Assembly: GCA_946480785.1 (NCBI GenBank)
Contig: CAMLLD010000003.1
Coordinates: 1 to 64,000 of the forward strand
Length of the DNA: 64,000 nucleotides
Source of the DNA: an uncultured Blastocatellia bacterium
Lineage (GTDB): Bacteria > Acidobacteriota > Blastocatellia > Pyrinomonadales > Pyrinomonadaceae
Direction: 5' to 3'
The position numbers and the translations under genes were made by a program. Positions 26,038 to 36,555 of the stretch are shown here, one piece after another. Numbering within the stretch: the first letter of the stretch is position 1; every line of letters begins with the position of its first letter. The notes beneath the pieces were generated by a model, which searched no databases, was not told the origin of the DNA, and saw only the letters and a program-made list of their open reading frames with translations.

Positions 26038-26517
26038 ATGAAACGGCAGACGATCATCCACGCGTTGATCTACGGCGTCACGGGGGGCGTGCTGATCGTT
26101 GTCCTCAGATTGATCGAGTTTCGTTTCCTCGTGATCGAGCACTCGATCGAGATCTACGGCGCGCTCATCGCGGCCCTCTTCGCTGCCCTCGGCATCTGGC
26201 TCGGACTCAAACTCACGCGCAAACAAGAGGTCGTGCTGCTGAAGGAAGTCGAGGTCGTGAAGGAAGTCCCCGTGCCCATGATCTCCGAGCCCTTCAGCGT
26301 CAACGAAGCACAACAACGACAGCTCGGCATCACCAAACGCGAACTCGAAATCCTCGAGCTCATCGCCGGTGGTCTCAGCAACCGCGAGATCGCCGACAAG
26401 CTCTTCGTCAGCGAAAACACAGTCAAGACCCACTCCAGCCGTCTCTTCGACAAGCTCGGCGCGAAACGCCGCACCCAAGCCGTACAAATCGGCAAAGAGA
26501 TCGGCCTCATCCCTTAA
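26038..26517 (+). CDS. Membrane-tethered LuxR-type transcriptional regulator
   Basis: 159 residues. Two hydrophobic helices at about 10-25 and 36-58 are followed by a basic/valine-rich linker and a GerE/LuxR helix-turn-helix (about 98-150: LTKRELEILELIAGGLSNRE and VSENTVKTHSSRLFDKLG). No receiver domain, so it is not a classical response regulator; sensing would be through the membrane part. ATG overlaps a TAGGAG ribosome-binding site that is also part of an operator-like repeat shared with blaI. Confidence 0.88.
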   Translation: MKRQTIIHALIYGVTGGVLIVVLRLIEFRFLVIEHSIEIYGALIAALFAALGIWLGLKLTRKQEVVLLKEVEVVKEVPVPMISEPFSVNEAQQRQLGITKRELEILELIAGGLSNREIADKLFVSENTVKTHSSRLFDKLGAKRRTQAVQIGKEIGLIP

Positions 26518-26553
26518 AATCACTCGAAAGTAGCTGAGAATCATGCGAAAGTA
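26518..26553. promoter_or_regulatory. Paired direct repeats upstream of the DUF4199 gene
   Basis: AATCACTCGAAAGTA (26518-26532) and AATCATGCGAAAGTA (26539-26553) agree at 13 of 15 positions and are exactly 21 bp apart, two helical turns. The site lies immediately after the LuxR-type gene and about 80 bp before the DUF4199 gene. It may be a LuxR-regulator site; inferred. Confidence 0.5.
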
Positions 26554-26633
26554 TGACGACAATCGACCAGCCGGGAAGCTAGTTTACGCCGCACGTTCTT
26601 ACGACTTTCAAAACTTTTGAGGAGATCCTTACC

Positions 26634-27170
26634 GTGAAGAAAACAGTCCTGACGTTCGGAATCATTTCCGGAGTGGTCATTGCCGTCTTGATGGGAATCA
26701 ACACCATTTTCGCCGAGCGCATCGGCTTCGACCGCGCGGTGATCGTCGGCTACACGACGATGCTGATCGCGTTTCTGCTCGTCTTCTTCGGCATCAAGTC
26801 TTATCGCGACAACATCGGCGGCGGCGAGATCAGTTTCGGCCGCGCGTTCACCGTCGGAATTTTGATCACGCTGATCACCTGCGTGTTCTACGTCGGCATC
26901 TGGGAGATCCTTTATTTCACCGTGCTCCATGACTTCCCCGAAAAGTACGCGAGCTACATGATGGAGAAAGCGCGCGCGTCAGGCGCAAGCCCCGCCCAGC
27001 TCGCGCAGGAAATGGAACAGATGAAACAGATGAAGGCGCTGCTAGATAATCCGGTGCTCGCCCCGGCCATCATTTTCATCAGCGAACCGCTGCCCGTCGG
27101 GCTCGTCATGACGCTGATTTCCGCCGCGATTCTCAGAAAACGCCGCCGCCAGGCGGAAGTGCCGGTATAA
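26634..27170 (+). CDS. DUF4199 membrane protein
   Basis: 178 residues from a GTG start preceded by GAGGAG. Four hydrophobic helices (about 5-24, 36-54, 72-95, 140-165) and the family features GIKSYRDNIGGGEISFGRAF and a helical loop rich in Met/Gln/Ala (EKARASGASPAQLAQEM). Function unknown. Its position just after the LuxR-type regulator with a paired repeat between them suggests it is that regulator's target. Confidence 0.85.
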   Translation: MKKTVLTFGIISGVVIAVLMGINTIFAERIGFDRAVIVGYTTMLIAFLLVFFGIKSYRDNIGGGEISFGRAFTVGILITLITCVFYVGIWEILYFTVLHDFPEKYASYMMEKARASGASPAQLAQEMEQMKQMKALLDNPVLAPAIIFISEPLPVGLVMTLISAAILRKRRRQAEVPV

Positions 27171-27213
27171 TCGGCGGCGATTCGCAAACCTGCTTCAAAG
27201 GAACCGTAAACTG

Positions 27214-30200
27214 ATGACCCGCCGTTTGTTGTTTGCACTTTTGTGTCTACTGCTTTGCTCCTTATCTAATAGCGACGTTTCCGCGCAACGCGCCGGCAGC
27301 GATCTTTTCCAGGGGATGAAGTGGCGCATGATCGGCCCGTTTCGCGGCGGCCGCACCGTCGGCGCCACGGGCGTGCCCGGCCAGCCGAATGTCTTTTATA
27401 TAGGAGTGAACAACGGCGGGGTCTGGAAGACGAACGATTACGGCCACACGTGGAAACCCATCTTCGACGATCAACCGACCGGCTCGATCGGCGCGATCGC
27501 GGTCGCGCCTTCGCAGCCAGAAACGATCTACGTCGGCAGCGGCGAGGGTCTGCAACGTCCCGATCTCTCCGTCGGCGACGGTATTTATAAATCAACTGAC
27601 GGCGGCAAAACGTGGCGGCATCTCGGACTCCGCGAAGCGCAACAGATCGGCGCGATCCTCGTGGATCCGCGCGATGCGAATCTCGTCTACGTGGCGGCGC
27701 TGGGCCATCCTTATGGTCCAAACGAAGAGCGCGGTGTGTTTCGTTCGCGCGACGGCGGCGAGACGTGGCAGAAGGTGCTTTATAAAGACGAGAACACGGG
27801 GGCGATCGCGCTCGTGTTCGATCCTTCAAACTCGAAGATCATCTACGCCGACTTGTGGTCCGCGCGGCAGGGACCGTGGGAAAACGGTTCGTGGCAAGGA
27901 CCGGGCAGCGGTATCTACAAAACCACCGACGGTGGTAATAACTGGCGGTCGTTAACAAACGGTCTGCCGACATTCGCGCAAGGCCTCGGCCGCATCGGCA
28001 TCACGGTCGCGCCGAGCGATCCGAAAACGGTTTATGCGAGCGTTGATTCGCGGCAAGGCGGCGGCATTTATCGTTCCGACGACGGCGGTGAGACGTGGCA
28101 TCCACGAGGAAACGATCCACGCCCGTGGTCCCGCGGCAGCGACTTCGCCGAGATCGACGTCGATCCAAAGAACAAAGATATCCTCTACGCTTCAGCGATC
28201 GCGATGTACAAGTCGACCGACGGCGGCCTGACGTGGACCGCGTTCAAAGGCGCGCCGGGCGGCGACGATTACCACACGCTTTGGATCAATCCTGACAATC
28301 CGCAGATCATGTTGTCGGCGGTGGACCAGGGCGCGACCATCACCGTGAACGGCGGCGAGACGTGGAGCTCGTGGTACAACCAACCGACCGCGCAGTTTTA
28401 TCACGTCATCACCGACAATCAATTTCCTTACTGGGTCTACGGCGGCCAACAGGAGAGCGGCTCGGCGGGCGTGAAGAGCCGCGGCGACAACGGCGCGATC
28501 TCGTTTCGCGATTGGCGCACGGTGGGGGTTGAAGAGTATGGCTACGTCGCGCCGGATCCGTTGCATCCGAACCTGATCTACGGCGGCAAGGCGACACGCT
28601 TCGACACGACCACGGGCCAGGTGCAGAACGTTGCGCCTGAGATCCTGCGCAGCGGCAAGTATCGCTTTCTGCGCACCGCGCCGATTCTCTTCTCGCCGGT
28701 TGATCCCCACGTGCTTTATCTCGCGGGCAACGTGTTGTTCAAGACAACGAACGGGGGCGATAGCTGGGACATCATCAGTCCCGATCTCTCGCGCGAGCAG
28801 CCGGAAGTGCCGGCGAGTATCGGCGTGTTTCGTCGTCCGGAAATGGCGACGCAGCCGCGTCGCGGCGTGATCTACGCGGTCGCGCCGTCGCCGAAAGACA
28901 TCAACACGATCTGGGCCGGGACGGATGACGGCCTCATTCACGTGACGCGCGATGGCGGCAAGACGTGGAAGAACGTGACGCCGCCGCAGATCGATTCGTG
29001 GAGCAAGATCTCGCAACTGGATGCGAGCCACTTCGACGTGAACACTGCGTACGCCGCGGTGAATCGTATTCGCCTCGACGATCAGAAGCCACATATCTAT
29101 CGCACGACGGACGGCGGCGCGACGTGGAATGAGATCGTTGGCGGATTGCCTGATGGTCCGATCAATACGGTCAGGGAAGATCCGGAAAGACGTGGATTGC
29201 TGTTTGCCGGTTCGGAGACCGCTGTTTTTTACTCCCTGACTGACGGTGGGTGGTGGCAATCGTTGCGGCTGAACATGCCGGCGACGTCGATTCGCGATCT
29301 GGTGGTCCACAACGATGATCTCGTCGTCGGCACGCACGGACGATCGTTTTGGATCCTCGACGACATCACGCCGCTCCGGCAGATCAACGGCACTATCGTT
29401 GATGCGGCGATGCATCTGTTTGCGCCGCAAGTCGCGTATCGCGTGAAGCGCGACGTAAACACCGACACGCCGTTGCCCCCGGAAGAACCGGTGGGCCAGA
29501 ATCCGCCCGACGGTGCGATCATCAACTACTCGTTCAAGGAAAATCCGACGACGCCCGTGACACTCGAGATCTTCGACAGTCGTAATCAGCTCGTGCGTCG
29601 TTATTCAAGCGATGATAAGCCCGCGCCGATCAATCCGAGCGCGTACGCGGTGCCCGAGTACTGGTTTCAGCGACCGGAAGTGTTGGTCGCAAAAGCGGGC
29701 GTGCAAAGGTTTGTTTGGGACTTGAAGTATGCGCCGCCACCGGCGTTTGCGCGTGGCTTTCCGATCTCGGCGATATATCACAACACGCCGCTCTATCCGC
29801 TTGGTCCGGAAGTCTTGCCGGGAACTTACACCGTAAAGCTCACGGCTGGCGGTAAGTCGGAAACGCAAACGCTCGTCGTGAAGATGGATCCGCGCGTCAC
29901 GACTAGCGCAGCAGGACTCGAAGAGCAGTTCAAGCTTTCGATGGAAGCGTATCGCGGCATGCAAACAACCTTCGACACAATCGAAGAGATCTGGAAGTTT
30001 CGCGAACAGAACAAAGCGAACGCTGACCTCGTGAAGAGAGCCGCCGCGATCGCGGGGGAAGGCCGCAGCGACGTGAGCTCACCCGGAACTCCGGGCGGCA
30101 CGATCGATGTTCGCGATCCGAACCTGACGAAGTTGAACAACGGCTTCTCGGCGTTGCTCGAGCATCTGCAAAATGCGGATCTGCCGCCGACGCAACCGAT

Positions 30201-31905
30201 GATCGAAGCCGCGGCCGAGTTGCAGAAAGTGCTTGCGAAGCTTATGGCAGACTGGAACCAGTTGAAAGGCAATTCCTCAACCGGCGGCGCGAACAACTAC
30301 GACCTGCTGATCAGAAACGGGCGCGTCATCGACGGCTCGGGCAAGCCGGCTTTCAACGCCGACGTCGCGGTGAAGGGCGATCGCATCGTGCGTATCGGCG
30401 ACCTGTCGCAGGAAACTGCGGCGCGTATTATCGACGCGCGCGGTCTGGTCGTCGCGCCCGGCTTCATCGACATGCTGGGTCAGTCTGAAACTTACCTGCT
30501 GATCGATCCGCGCGCGATGAGCAAAGTGGTGATGGGCGTGACGACTGAAGTCACTGGCGAAGGTGAATCGATCGCGCCGATCAACGAGCGACAGATCAAG
30601 GAACAGGCTGACTTCCTGCGCCGCTTCAATCTCACGATCGACTGGCGCACGCTCGCCGAGTATTTCAAGCGCGTCGAAAAGCAGGGCATGGGTTTGAACC
30701 TCGGCACGTTTGTCGGCGCGACGCAGGTGCGCGAGTACGTCGTCGGCTATGACGATCGCCCGCCAACGGCGGCCGAGCTCGAACAGATGAAGCAACTGGT
30801 GGCTGACGCGATGCGCGACGGCGCGCTCGGCGTTTCGACGTCGTTGCAATACGTGCCGGCGCGTTTCGCGAAAACCGACGAGCTCGTCGAACTTGCGAAA
30901 GTCGCACACCAGTTTGGCGGCATCTACGCGACGCACCAACGCAGCGAAGCAAACACGATCGACGCGTCGATGAATGAAGTGTTTGAGATCGCTCAGAAGG
31001 CGCAGATTCCGGTCGAGATCTGGCACCTCAAAACAGCCTACAAAAAGAACTGGGGCCGCATGCCGCAGATCCTCGATCGCATTCGCGAGGCACGTGGCCG
31101 TGGCCTCGACGTCACCGCCGATATTTATCCTTACATCGCCGGCAGCACATCGCTGAGCGCGTGTCTGCCGCCGTGGGCGCTCGAAGGCGGCACCGAAAAG
31201 ATGCTCGCGCGTTTGCGCGATCCGGCGACGCGCGCGCGTTTGAAGAAAGAGATCTCCGAAGATCATCTCGATTGGGAAAACATCTATCTCGGCAGTGGTG
31301 GACCAGGCGGCGTGCTGATCAGCGCCGTGGTGAATCGCGACCTCGATCCGTTGCAAGGCAAACGCGTCTCCGAGATCGCGCAGGAGCAAAAGAAGGATCC
31401 GCTCGACGCGCTGTTTGATCTGTTGCTCGCAGATCAGGGTCAGACGAGCGCGATCTATTTCATGATGACTGAGGCCGACATGCGCGCTGCGATGCAGGCG
31501 CCGTTCGTCAGCTTCTGCACTGACAGCGGCGCGCGTGCGACCGATGGTCCACTGGCCGGCTCGAAGTCACATCCGCGTGGCTGGGGCACGTATCCGCGCG
31601 TCCTCGGTTACTACGTTCGCGACGAACATCTGCTCCCGCTGGAGATGGCAATTAATAAAATGACGGGCGCGCCAGCCACTCGCGTGGGTCTGCGTGATCG
31701 CGGCTTCCTGCGCGAAGGCATGTTTGCCGACATCACGATCTTCGATCCGCAGAAAGTGATCGACCGTGCGACTTTCCAGGAGCCTAATCAGTATCCGGTG
31801 GGAATCGAGTACGTCTTGATCAACGGTCAAATCAGCGTCGACAAAGGCCAACGAACCGCCGCGCTCAGCGGCCGCATCCTGCGTGGCCCGGGTTATCGCA
31901 GCTAG
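27214..31905 (+). CDS. Secreted BNR/sortilin-like propeller fused to an N-acyl-D-amino-acid deacylase-type amidohydrolase
   Basis: 1563 residues in one uninterrupted frame. Signal peptide 1-25 (SDVSAQ). Residues about 30-720 hold at least nine S/T-x-D/N-G-G-x-T-W repeats ([33 protein letters not shown] and others) forming VPS10-like propellers; about 760-1010 is a linker with a beta domain and helices. From about 1029 an amidohydrolase of the D-aminoacylase family begins ([26 protein letters not shown]). Later ligands are kept: ATHQRSE, EIWHLK, CTDSGAR. The usual HxH after the first strand and the bridging Cys are absent. Each half alone is a familiar acidobacterial protein; the join is unusual. 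Confidence 0.88.
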   Translation: MTRRLLFALLCLLLCSLSNSDVSAQRAGSDLFQGMKWRMIGPFRGGRTVGATGVPGQPNVFYIGVNNGGVWKTNDYGHTWKPIFDDQPTGSIGAIAVAPSQPETIYVGSGEGLQRPDLSVGDGIYKSTDGGKTWRHLGLREAQQIGAILVDPRDANLVYVAALGHPYGPNEERGVFRSRDGGETWQKVLYKDENTGAIALVFDPSNSKIIYADLWSARQGPWENGSWQGPGSGIYKTTDGGNNWRSLTNGLPTFAQGLGRIGITVAPSDPKTVYASVDSRQGGGIYRSDDGGETWHPRGNDPRPWSRGSDFAEIDVDPKNKDILYASAIAMYKSTDGGLTWTAFKGAPGGDDYHTLWINPDNPQIMLSAVDQGATITVNGGETWSSWYNQPTAQFYHVITDNQFPYWVYGGQQESGSAGVKSRGDNGAISFRDWRTVGVEEYGYVAPDPLHPNLIYGGKATRFDTTTGQVQNVAPEILRSGKYRFLRTAPILFSPVDPHVLYLAGNVLFKTTNGGDSWDIISPDLSREQPEVPASIGVFRRPEMATQPRRGVIYAVAPSPKDINTIWAGTDDGLIHVTRDGGKTWKNVTPPQIDSWSKISQLDASHFDVNTAYAAVNRIRLDDQKPHIYRTTDGGATWNEIVGGLPDGPINTVREDPERRGLLFAGSETAVFYSLTDGGWWQSLRLNMPATSIRDLVVHNDDLVVGTHGRSFWILDDITPLRQINGTIVDAAMHLFAPQVAYRVKRDVNTDTPLPPEEPVGQNPPDGAIINYSFKENPTTPVTLEIFDSRNQLVRRYSSDDKPAPINPSAYAVPEYWFQRPEVLVAKAGVQRFVWDLKYAPPPAFARGFPISAIYHNTPLYPLGPEVLPGTYTVKLTAGGKSETQTLVVKMDPRVTTSAAGLEEQFKLSMEAYRGMQTTFDTIEEIWKFREQNKANADLVKRAAAIAGEGRSDVSSPGTPGGTIDVRDPNLTKLNNGFSALLEHLQNADLPPTQPMIEAAAELQKVLAKLMADWNQLKGNSSTGGANNYDLLIRNGRVIDGSGKPAFNADVAVKGDRIVRIGDLSQETAARIIDARGLVVAPGFIDMLGQSETYLLIDPRAMSKVVMGVTTEVTGEGESIAPINERQIKEQADFLRRFNLTIDWRTLAEYFKRVEKQGMGLNLGTFVGATQVREYVVGYDDRPPTAAELEQMKQLVADAMRDGALGVSTSLQYVPARFAKTDELVELAKVAHQFGGIYATHQRSEANTIDASMNEVFEIAQKAQIPVEIWHLKTAYKKNWGRMPQILDRIREARGRGLDVTADIYPYIAGSTSLSACLPPWALEGGTEKMLARLRDPATRARLKKEISEDHLDWENIYLGSGGPGGVLISAVVNRDLDPLQGKRVSEIAQEQKKDPLDALFDLLLADQGQTSAIYFMMTEADMRAAMQAPFVSFCTDSGARATDGPLAGSKSHPRGWGTYPRVLGYYVRDEHLLPLEMAINKMTGAPATRVGLRDRGFLREGMFADITIFDPQKVIDRATFQEPNQYPVGIEYVLINGQISVDKGQRTAALSGRILRGPGYRS

Positions 31906-33023
31906 ACCTTGATAATGATCCGCTTGCGGTAAAGCAGCCACATCAGAAATAGCCATAGCAGGATGAACGCAATCGCGTACGCAAGCGACGCGTTGATGGG
32001 CGTGGCCCACGAGAGAAAGAATTTGCGGAAGATCCAGCCTTGCGAAGCGATCTGTGTGCCGTCGCCGGCGGGCAGCTTTATCAAGGCCATCAGCTTCACC
32101 ATCAACCCGGTGCCGACAAACAGTGCGAGCGCGTTCACGCCGAATACTTCGAACGGCCAGGCCCAACGGCGATAGCCCTGAATATCGATCAGCCAGTAGC
32201 AGAGCGCGAGCAGTTGCAACGCGAGCCCGCCGGTGAAGAGCACGTACGAGCTGGTCCATAGCGCTTTGTTGATGGGAAAGAACGGATTCCATGCCCAGCC
32301 TAAGACGACGCACACCGCGCCCGCGACAAACATTCCCACCACTTTGTCCCAACGCGTTCGCTCGCTGCGCAGCCAGTGACCGGTTAAGACGCCGCACAAC
32401 ATCGTCGCGATCGCCGGAATCGTGCTGAGAATGCCTTCCGGATCGTAGACCTTCGCCTGCCGCCACACGTGTGCGCCAAACACTAGCCGATCGACGTACG
32501 ACGCGAGACTTCCCTCTTTGCTGAGATCGCCCGCGGCAAATCCCGGCGCCGCGACGCGCGTCATCAACAGCCAGTAAACCACGAGCAACGCGACTGCGAT
32601 CCCAAACTGCGTGCGCGCCTTCGTCGTCAAAAAGATCAACGACGCGATGAGGTAACAGACTGCGATTCGTTGCAGCACACCCGGAATGCGCACATTCGCA
32701 AAATCAAAACGCGGAAACAGATTCAGTAAAAATCCGAGTCCCCAGATGATCGCCGCGCGCTTGATCACTTTCAGATAAAGCGCGCGTTGCACCGCGCCGT
32801 GCTGCACGCGCCGCGCAAACGCGAGCGTGATCGAAACGCCGACGATGAACAGGAAGAACGGAAAGACGAGATCCGTCGGCGTCCAGCCGTTCCACTCCGC
32901 GTGTTCGAGCGGCCAGTAAATACTGGACCACGTGCCGGGATTGTTCACGAGGACCATCGCGGCGATCGTCAAGCCGCGAAACGCGTCGAGCGAGACGAGG
33001 CGGTCTGAGAATGTGGGGGACAT
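31902..33023 (-). CDS. Heparan-alpha-glucosaminide N-acetyltransferase-like membrane acyltransferase (DUF5009)
   Basis: 373 residues with about ten hydrophobic helices. The opening [20 protein letters not shown] and [19 protein letters not shown] are hallmarks of the HGSNAT/DUF5009 group, which moves acetyl groups across the membrane onto amino sugars. It is followed upstream on the same strand by a GH20 hexosaminidase gene, supporting amino-sugar metabolism. Its stop overlaps the stop of the convergent fusion gene by 4 bp. Confidence 0.88.
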   Translation of the reverse strand: MSPTFSDRLVSLDAFRGLTIAAMVLVNNPGTWSSIYWPLEHAEWNGWTPTDLVFPFFLFIVGVSITLAFARRVQHGAVQRALYLKVIKRAAIIWGLGFLLNLFPRFDFANVRIPGVLQRIAVCYLIASLIFLTTKARTQFGIAVALLVVYWLLMTRVAAPGFAAGDLSKEGSLASYVDRLVFGAHVWRQAKVYDPEGILSTIPAIATMLCGVLTGHWLRSERTRWDKVVGMFVAGAVCVVLGWAWNPFFPINKALWTSSYVLFTGGLALQLLALCYWLIDIQGYRRWAWPFEVFGVNALALFVGTGLMVKLMALIKLPAGDGTQIASQGWIFRKFFLSWATPINASLAYAIAFILLWLFLMWLLYRKRIIIKV

Positions 33024-33053
33024 ATCTGTTTCTTTTTCCTTAAATCCGTGTTC

Positions 33054-35138
33054 TCACTGCCTCACGGGAGCGGGAGCAACGATCTGCCTCGGCCCGAGCC
33101 CAAACTCCTCCGGGTTCGGCAGGATCGAAGTCGTTTCGTAGTTTCGCACCGCCTCTTCCAACGCCCGGCTCTTGCTCAACCAGTTCGCAATCGCGTTGTC
33201 GTAACGCGCGAGCACACTGTCGAGCCAGTACGGACGGTTCTCCGCCAGCCACTGCTCGCGATAACTTTCTCGCAGCGCAGACAGTTCTTCAGCCATCTCA
33301 CGCAGTTGGTTGTAAATCGCGCTGTAGTAACGACGCAGCGGACGCACGCGCGCGCGATCGCCGAGATTCAAATACGCGTCCCAATACTCGCGGCTCAACT
33401 TCTCAACTGTCTGCGCGCGTCTGCCAAGATGGTCCAAACGCTGCGCCGCGAGAATCATCGCCGGAATCATCGTCGCGTTGCGACGCGCACGCTGCCCATT
33501 CCGCAAAAGATCCTCCAACGCCGTTTCGACTTGCAAACGCATCTGCCGGATCTTCTCGGCATTCGAGCGCGCCTCGGTTTGAAACGAAGTCGTAAACGGA
33601 TCGCGCCAGAACAACTCGTCGCTGCTACGAATACCTAAAACCGTATCCACACTCCCGAGCGCGTGAATCGCCTTCACAAACTGATCACCGTCATTGCGAA
33701 AGAATGCCCAATCGAAGTCTGCGTCAAACTTGTTCTGGTCTACCACGCCGTTCTGCCACGACGCCGCAGCGCCCAGCACGATCCCATACCAACTCATCTC
33801 GAACAATGTTTCTCCATCGTCGTCCCACGTCGTGTTCAGCATCCCGAGCGCGCCCGCGGCCTGTCCGTCGCGCACGAAGTTGATGATGTTCTTCGAAGAC
33901 GAATCGACGTTCGGAAAGATCTGGTTCCAACCGCCGACACCGGGACAAACGAGCTGTTGCAGTCCCGCATTTTTGAACGGATCGATCCGGGCGGTGAAAC
34001 TGTCGCGCGGCGCGTAGTCCCAGTTCGCGACGATCAGATCTTTCGGAATGCTGCCGATAAGATCGGGATGATTGAGCGCGATGTCGCCCCAGAAGATCAG
34101 CTTGCGATTGTAAGGCTTGAGCAGGTCGTGAACGCGATTGAGATGTTCGAAGTAAACCGCGCCGACGCCGCGCGTGCGCGCAGCTTCGCGGCTTTGTCCC
34201 TGGCCGAGTTCGAACGTTTCGTCGGCGCCGATGTGAAAGAACTGGCCGGGAAAGATCTTATCGAGCTCGCGATACCAATCGGCGATCAGCGCGTACGTGC
34301 CTTCCTGTTGCGGTGAAAGCACGTCGCCGTATGGCGTCTCGGCAAGCGGCGCGTACTTCTCGAGTTTCAGTGCTTTGTGCAGGTGGCCGAACGTCTGTTG
34401 CTCGGGGACGAGTTCGATGTGATACGACTTCGCGTAAGCGACGAGCTCGCGAATTTCATCGGGCGTGAGCGAGCCGCCTGCTGGTCCAATCAGCGGGTGC
34501 GCGCTGCTGGCAAAGGTCTGCTCCATGTAGAACGAATGCAGGTTGAGCTTGTAAGCCGCGAAGGTGCGGAGCTGTCGCTTGATGTAAGCGACTGTCGGCA
34601 CTGGACCACGACTTATATCATCAGAAACACCGCGCCAGCGCATGGCAGGCCAATCGACGATGTGCACGCCCTGGATGAACGCCTCAGCTCCCTCACCGCG
34701 CACGAGTTGTTTGAGCGTCTGCAAACCATAGAACACACCGGCCGCCGAACCGCCGGCGATAACCACACCGTCGGCGCCCGCATGCAACACGTAACCTTCT
34801 TCATTCAAACTCGCGGGCACATCGACGTTCGCCGCCCTCAGCGCCTTTTGAATGGTCGTCAATCCAATCTGCCCGATTAAAATAGCCTTGCGATCTCTCG
34901 CGGTCCTGATCTTGAGACCAAATTCCTCGGCAAAGTCCGTAGCTGCAAACCGATCCTCCACCGATCTCGCATCTGCAAGCGCAACGTGCGCATCAGAGAG
35001 TCGCAAGCGCTCACTGTTCGGTGTCACCTGCCGCGGCTGCGGAATAATCGAAATCCGCTCCTGTCCCTGCGCCACGCAAACTGCGAAGCCAATGACAATC
35101 AGACCAAAAAGTAAACTTCGTGTTAGAGTATTCGCCAA
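33054..35138 (-). CDS. Glycoside hydrolase family 20 beta-N-acetylhexosaminidase
   Basis: 694 residues from the TTG at 35138, preferred because GAGGAA lies about 10 bases upstream and it leads directly into the signal peptide (LLFGLIVIGFAVCVAQGQE); another TTG 51 bases further up lacks a ribosome site. Chitobiase-like N domain (about 30-140), then a barrel with HIGADETFELG carrying the catalytic Asp-Glu near residue 304. A helical C-terminal third follows. It removes terminal GlcNAc/GalNAc outside the cytoplasm. Diverges from the SIS isomerase gene. Confidence 0.9.
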   Translation of the reverse strand: MANTLTRSLLFGLIVIGFAVCVAQGQERISIIPQPRQVTPNSERLRLSDAHVALADARSVEDRFAATDFAEEFGLKIRTARDRKAILIGQIGLTTIQKALRAANVDVPASLNEEGYVLHAGADGVVIAGGSAAGVFYGLQTLKQLVRGEGAEAFIQGVHIVDWPAMRWRGVSDDISRGPVPTVAYIKRQLRTFAAYKLNLHSFYMEQTFASSAHPLIGPAGGSLTPDEIRELVAYAKSYHIELVPEQQTFGHLHKALKLEKYAPLAETPYGDVLSPQQEGTYALIADWYRELDKIFPGQFFHIGADETFELGQGQSREAARTRGVGAVYFEHLNRVHDLLKPYNRKLIFWGDIALNHPDLIGSIPKDLIVANWDYAPRDSFTARIDPFKNAGLQQLVCPGVGGWNQIFPNVDSSSKNIINFVRDGQAAGALGMLNTTWDDDGETLFEMSWYGIVLGAAASWQNGVVDQNKFDADFDWAFFRNDGDQFVKAIHALGSVDTVLGIRSSDELFWRDPFTTSFQTEARSNAEKIRQMRLQVETALEDLLRNGQRARRNATMIPAMILAAQRLDHLGRRAQTVEKLSREYWDAYLNLGDRARVRPLRRYYSAIYNQLREMAEELSALRESYREQWLAENRPYWLDSVLARYDNAIANWLSKSRALEEAVRNYETTSILPNPEEFGLGPRQIVAPAPVRQ

Positions 35139-35205
35139 GCTCTGTTGTTCCTCGTGATTTTTTGCGGAGGAGATTAACACAGAGCGCAAACCGACACGCT
35201 AAACA

Positions 35206-36240
35206 ATGTCATTAATGCTCGCAGAGATCGCCGAGCAGCCCGCCGCACTCGAACGCACCATCGCGGAGGAGCGAGGCAAACTCGCCAAACTCGGCACGTC
35301 GCTGAAAGCCCGCGACATCAAGCTCATCGTTCTCGTCGCCCGCGGCAGTTCCGACAACGCGGCGTTGTTCGGCCGCTACCTGCTCGAAATCACCACCGGC
35401 ATTCCCGTCTCACTCTCCGCGCCTTCGGTACACACGATCTACGGCGCGAAATTACGGTTGGACCATGCGCTCGTTGTCGGCGTGTCGCAGTCAGGCGAGG
35501 GTGAGGATATCAATCGCGTGCTCGCGAACGCGCGCGAAGGCGGAGCTTACACGGTGGGCATCACTAACGAAGTGAACTCGTCGATGACGAAGCTCGTCGA
35601 CGAAACGCTGCTCACGCACGGCGGACGCGAGCGTTCCGTTGCCGCGACGAAGACATTCACCGGCCAGATGCTCCTCTTTTATATGCTCGCCGCGGAGCTG
35701 GCCCAGACGAAGCCGTCGTTCTCGTACGAAGCGATTCCGCAGTTTGTCCACGAAGCGCTCGAGCAGAAGCCGGCAATACTCGAGCTCGTGCAGCGTTACG
35801 TGTTCATGGAAAACTGCGTCGTGGTCGGCCGTGGTTTGGCTTACGCGAACGCGTACGAGCTGGCGTTGAAGTTGATGGAGACTTGTTACGTTGTGGCCGA
35901 GCGCTTTTCGTCAGCCGACTTCCTGCATGGACCACTGGCGATGGTCGAACGTCATTTTCCGGTGATTCTGTTTGCGCCGCCGGGATTCATGCTGCCGGGA
36001 GTGAAGAGCTTGATCGAGCGTTTGCGTGAACTGCACGCCGACACGCTGGCGATCACGAGCGACCTTGAGGCGGCGCGCATGTGTACGCGCTCAATCGTGA
36101 TGTCACGCGAGATTGACGAGTTTCTCGCGCCGATTCCTTACATCGTGCCCGGGCAGCTTTTTGCGGCGTTGTTGGCGGAAGCGAAAGGACTCAACCCCGA
36201 CGCACCGCGTTCGTTATCAAAAGTGACCCGCACACTTTGA
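35206..36240 (+). CDS. SIS-domain aminosugar isomerase/deaminase (GlmS C-terminal/NagB-II type)
   Basis: 344 residues with two SIS domains: VARGSSDNAALFGRYL and VGVSQSGEGEDIN in the first, VVVGRGLAYANAYELALKLMETCYV in the second, and the opening MLAEIAEQPAALE typical of GlmS-like proteins without the glutaminase half. Such enzymes convert glucosamine- or galactosamine-6-phosphate to keto-sugar phosphate plus ammonia. With the flanking GH20, acetyltransferase and GntR genes it makes a compact amino-sugar locus. Confidence 0.9.
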   Translation: MSLMLAEIAEQPAALERTIAEERGKLAKLGTSLKARDIKLIVLVARGSSDNAALFGRYLLEITTGIPVSLSAPSVHTIYGAKLRLDHALVVGVSQSGEGEDINRVLANAREGGAYTVGITNEVNSSMTKLVDETLLTHGGRERSVAATKTFTGQMLLFYMLAAELAQTKPSFSYEAIPQFVHEALEQKPAILELVQRYVFMENCVVVGRGLAYANAYELALKLMETCYVVAERFSSADFLHGPLAMVERHFPVILFAPPGFMLPGVKSLIERLRELHADTLAITSDLEAARMCTRSIVMSREIDEFLAPIPYIVPGQLFAALLAEAKGLNPDAPRSLSKVTRTL

Positions 36241-36288
36241 TTCGCCGCTTTTGCGTGAAATTGAATTCGTGAGTTTTGCTGGTAGGCG

Positions 36289-36546
36289 ATGAACATCGAA
36301 CTGAAAGACCGCTCCCACAGTCCTGTTTACGCGCAAGTGCGCGAGCAGATCGAAGCTCAGATTCGCAACAAGACGCTTGCTTCCGGCGAGTCGCTTCCCT
36401 CACCCGCCGCGTTGGGCCAACAACTCGCCGTCGACAAAGGCGAGATCCAGCGCGCGTACTTCGAGCTCGAACAACTCGGCCTCATCACTCGTCAGACCGG
36501 TAAAGACTTCCTCGGCAAACCGAAGACCTCTTACCGCGTGGCGTGA
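36289..36546 (+). CDS. Short GntR-family (YtrA-like) regulator
   Basis: 85 residues, essentially only the winged helix-turn-helix (SPVYAQVREQIEAQIRNKTL, then LAVDKGEIQRAYFELEQLGL). The usual C-terminal effector or dimerisation part is missing, making it shorter than most YtrA-type proteins (about 115-130). It follows the SIS gene by 48 bp and may control the amino-sugar genes. How it would sense a ligand is unclear. Confidence 0.85.
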   Translation: MNIELKDRSHSPVYAQVREQIEAQIRNKTLASGESLPSPAALGQQLAVDKGEIQRAYFELEQLGLITRQTGKDFLGKPKTSYRVA

Positions 36547-36555
36547 AGCCGCCGC

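Noticed and set aside
28192..29430. A 412-codon minus-strand frame within the BNR region
   Set aside because: Arg/His-rich shadow of the repeat-containing gene on the plus strand, no family resemblance.
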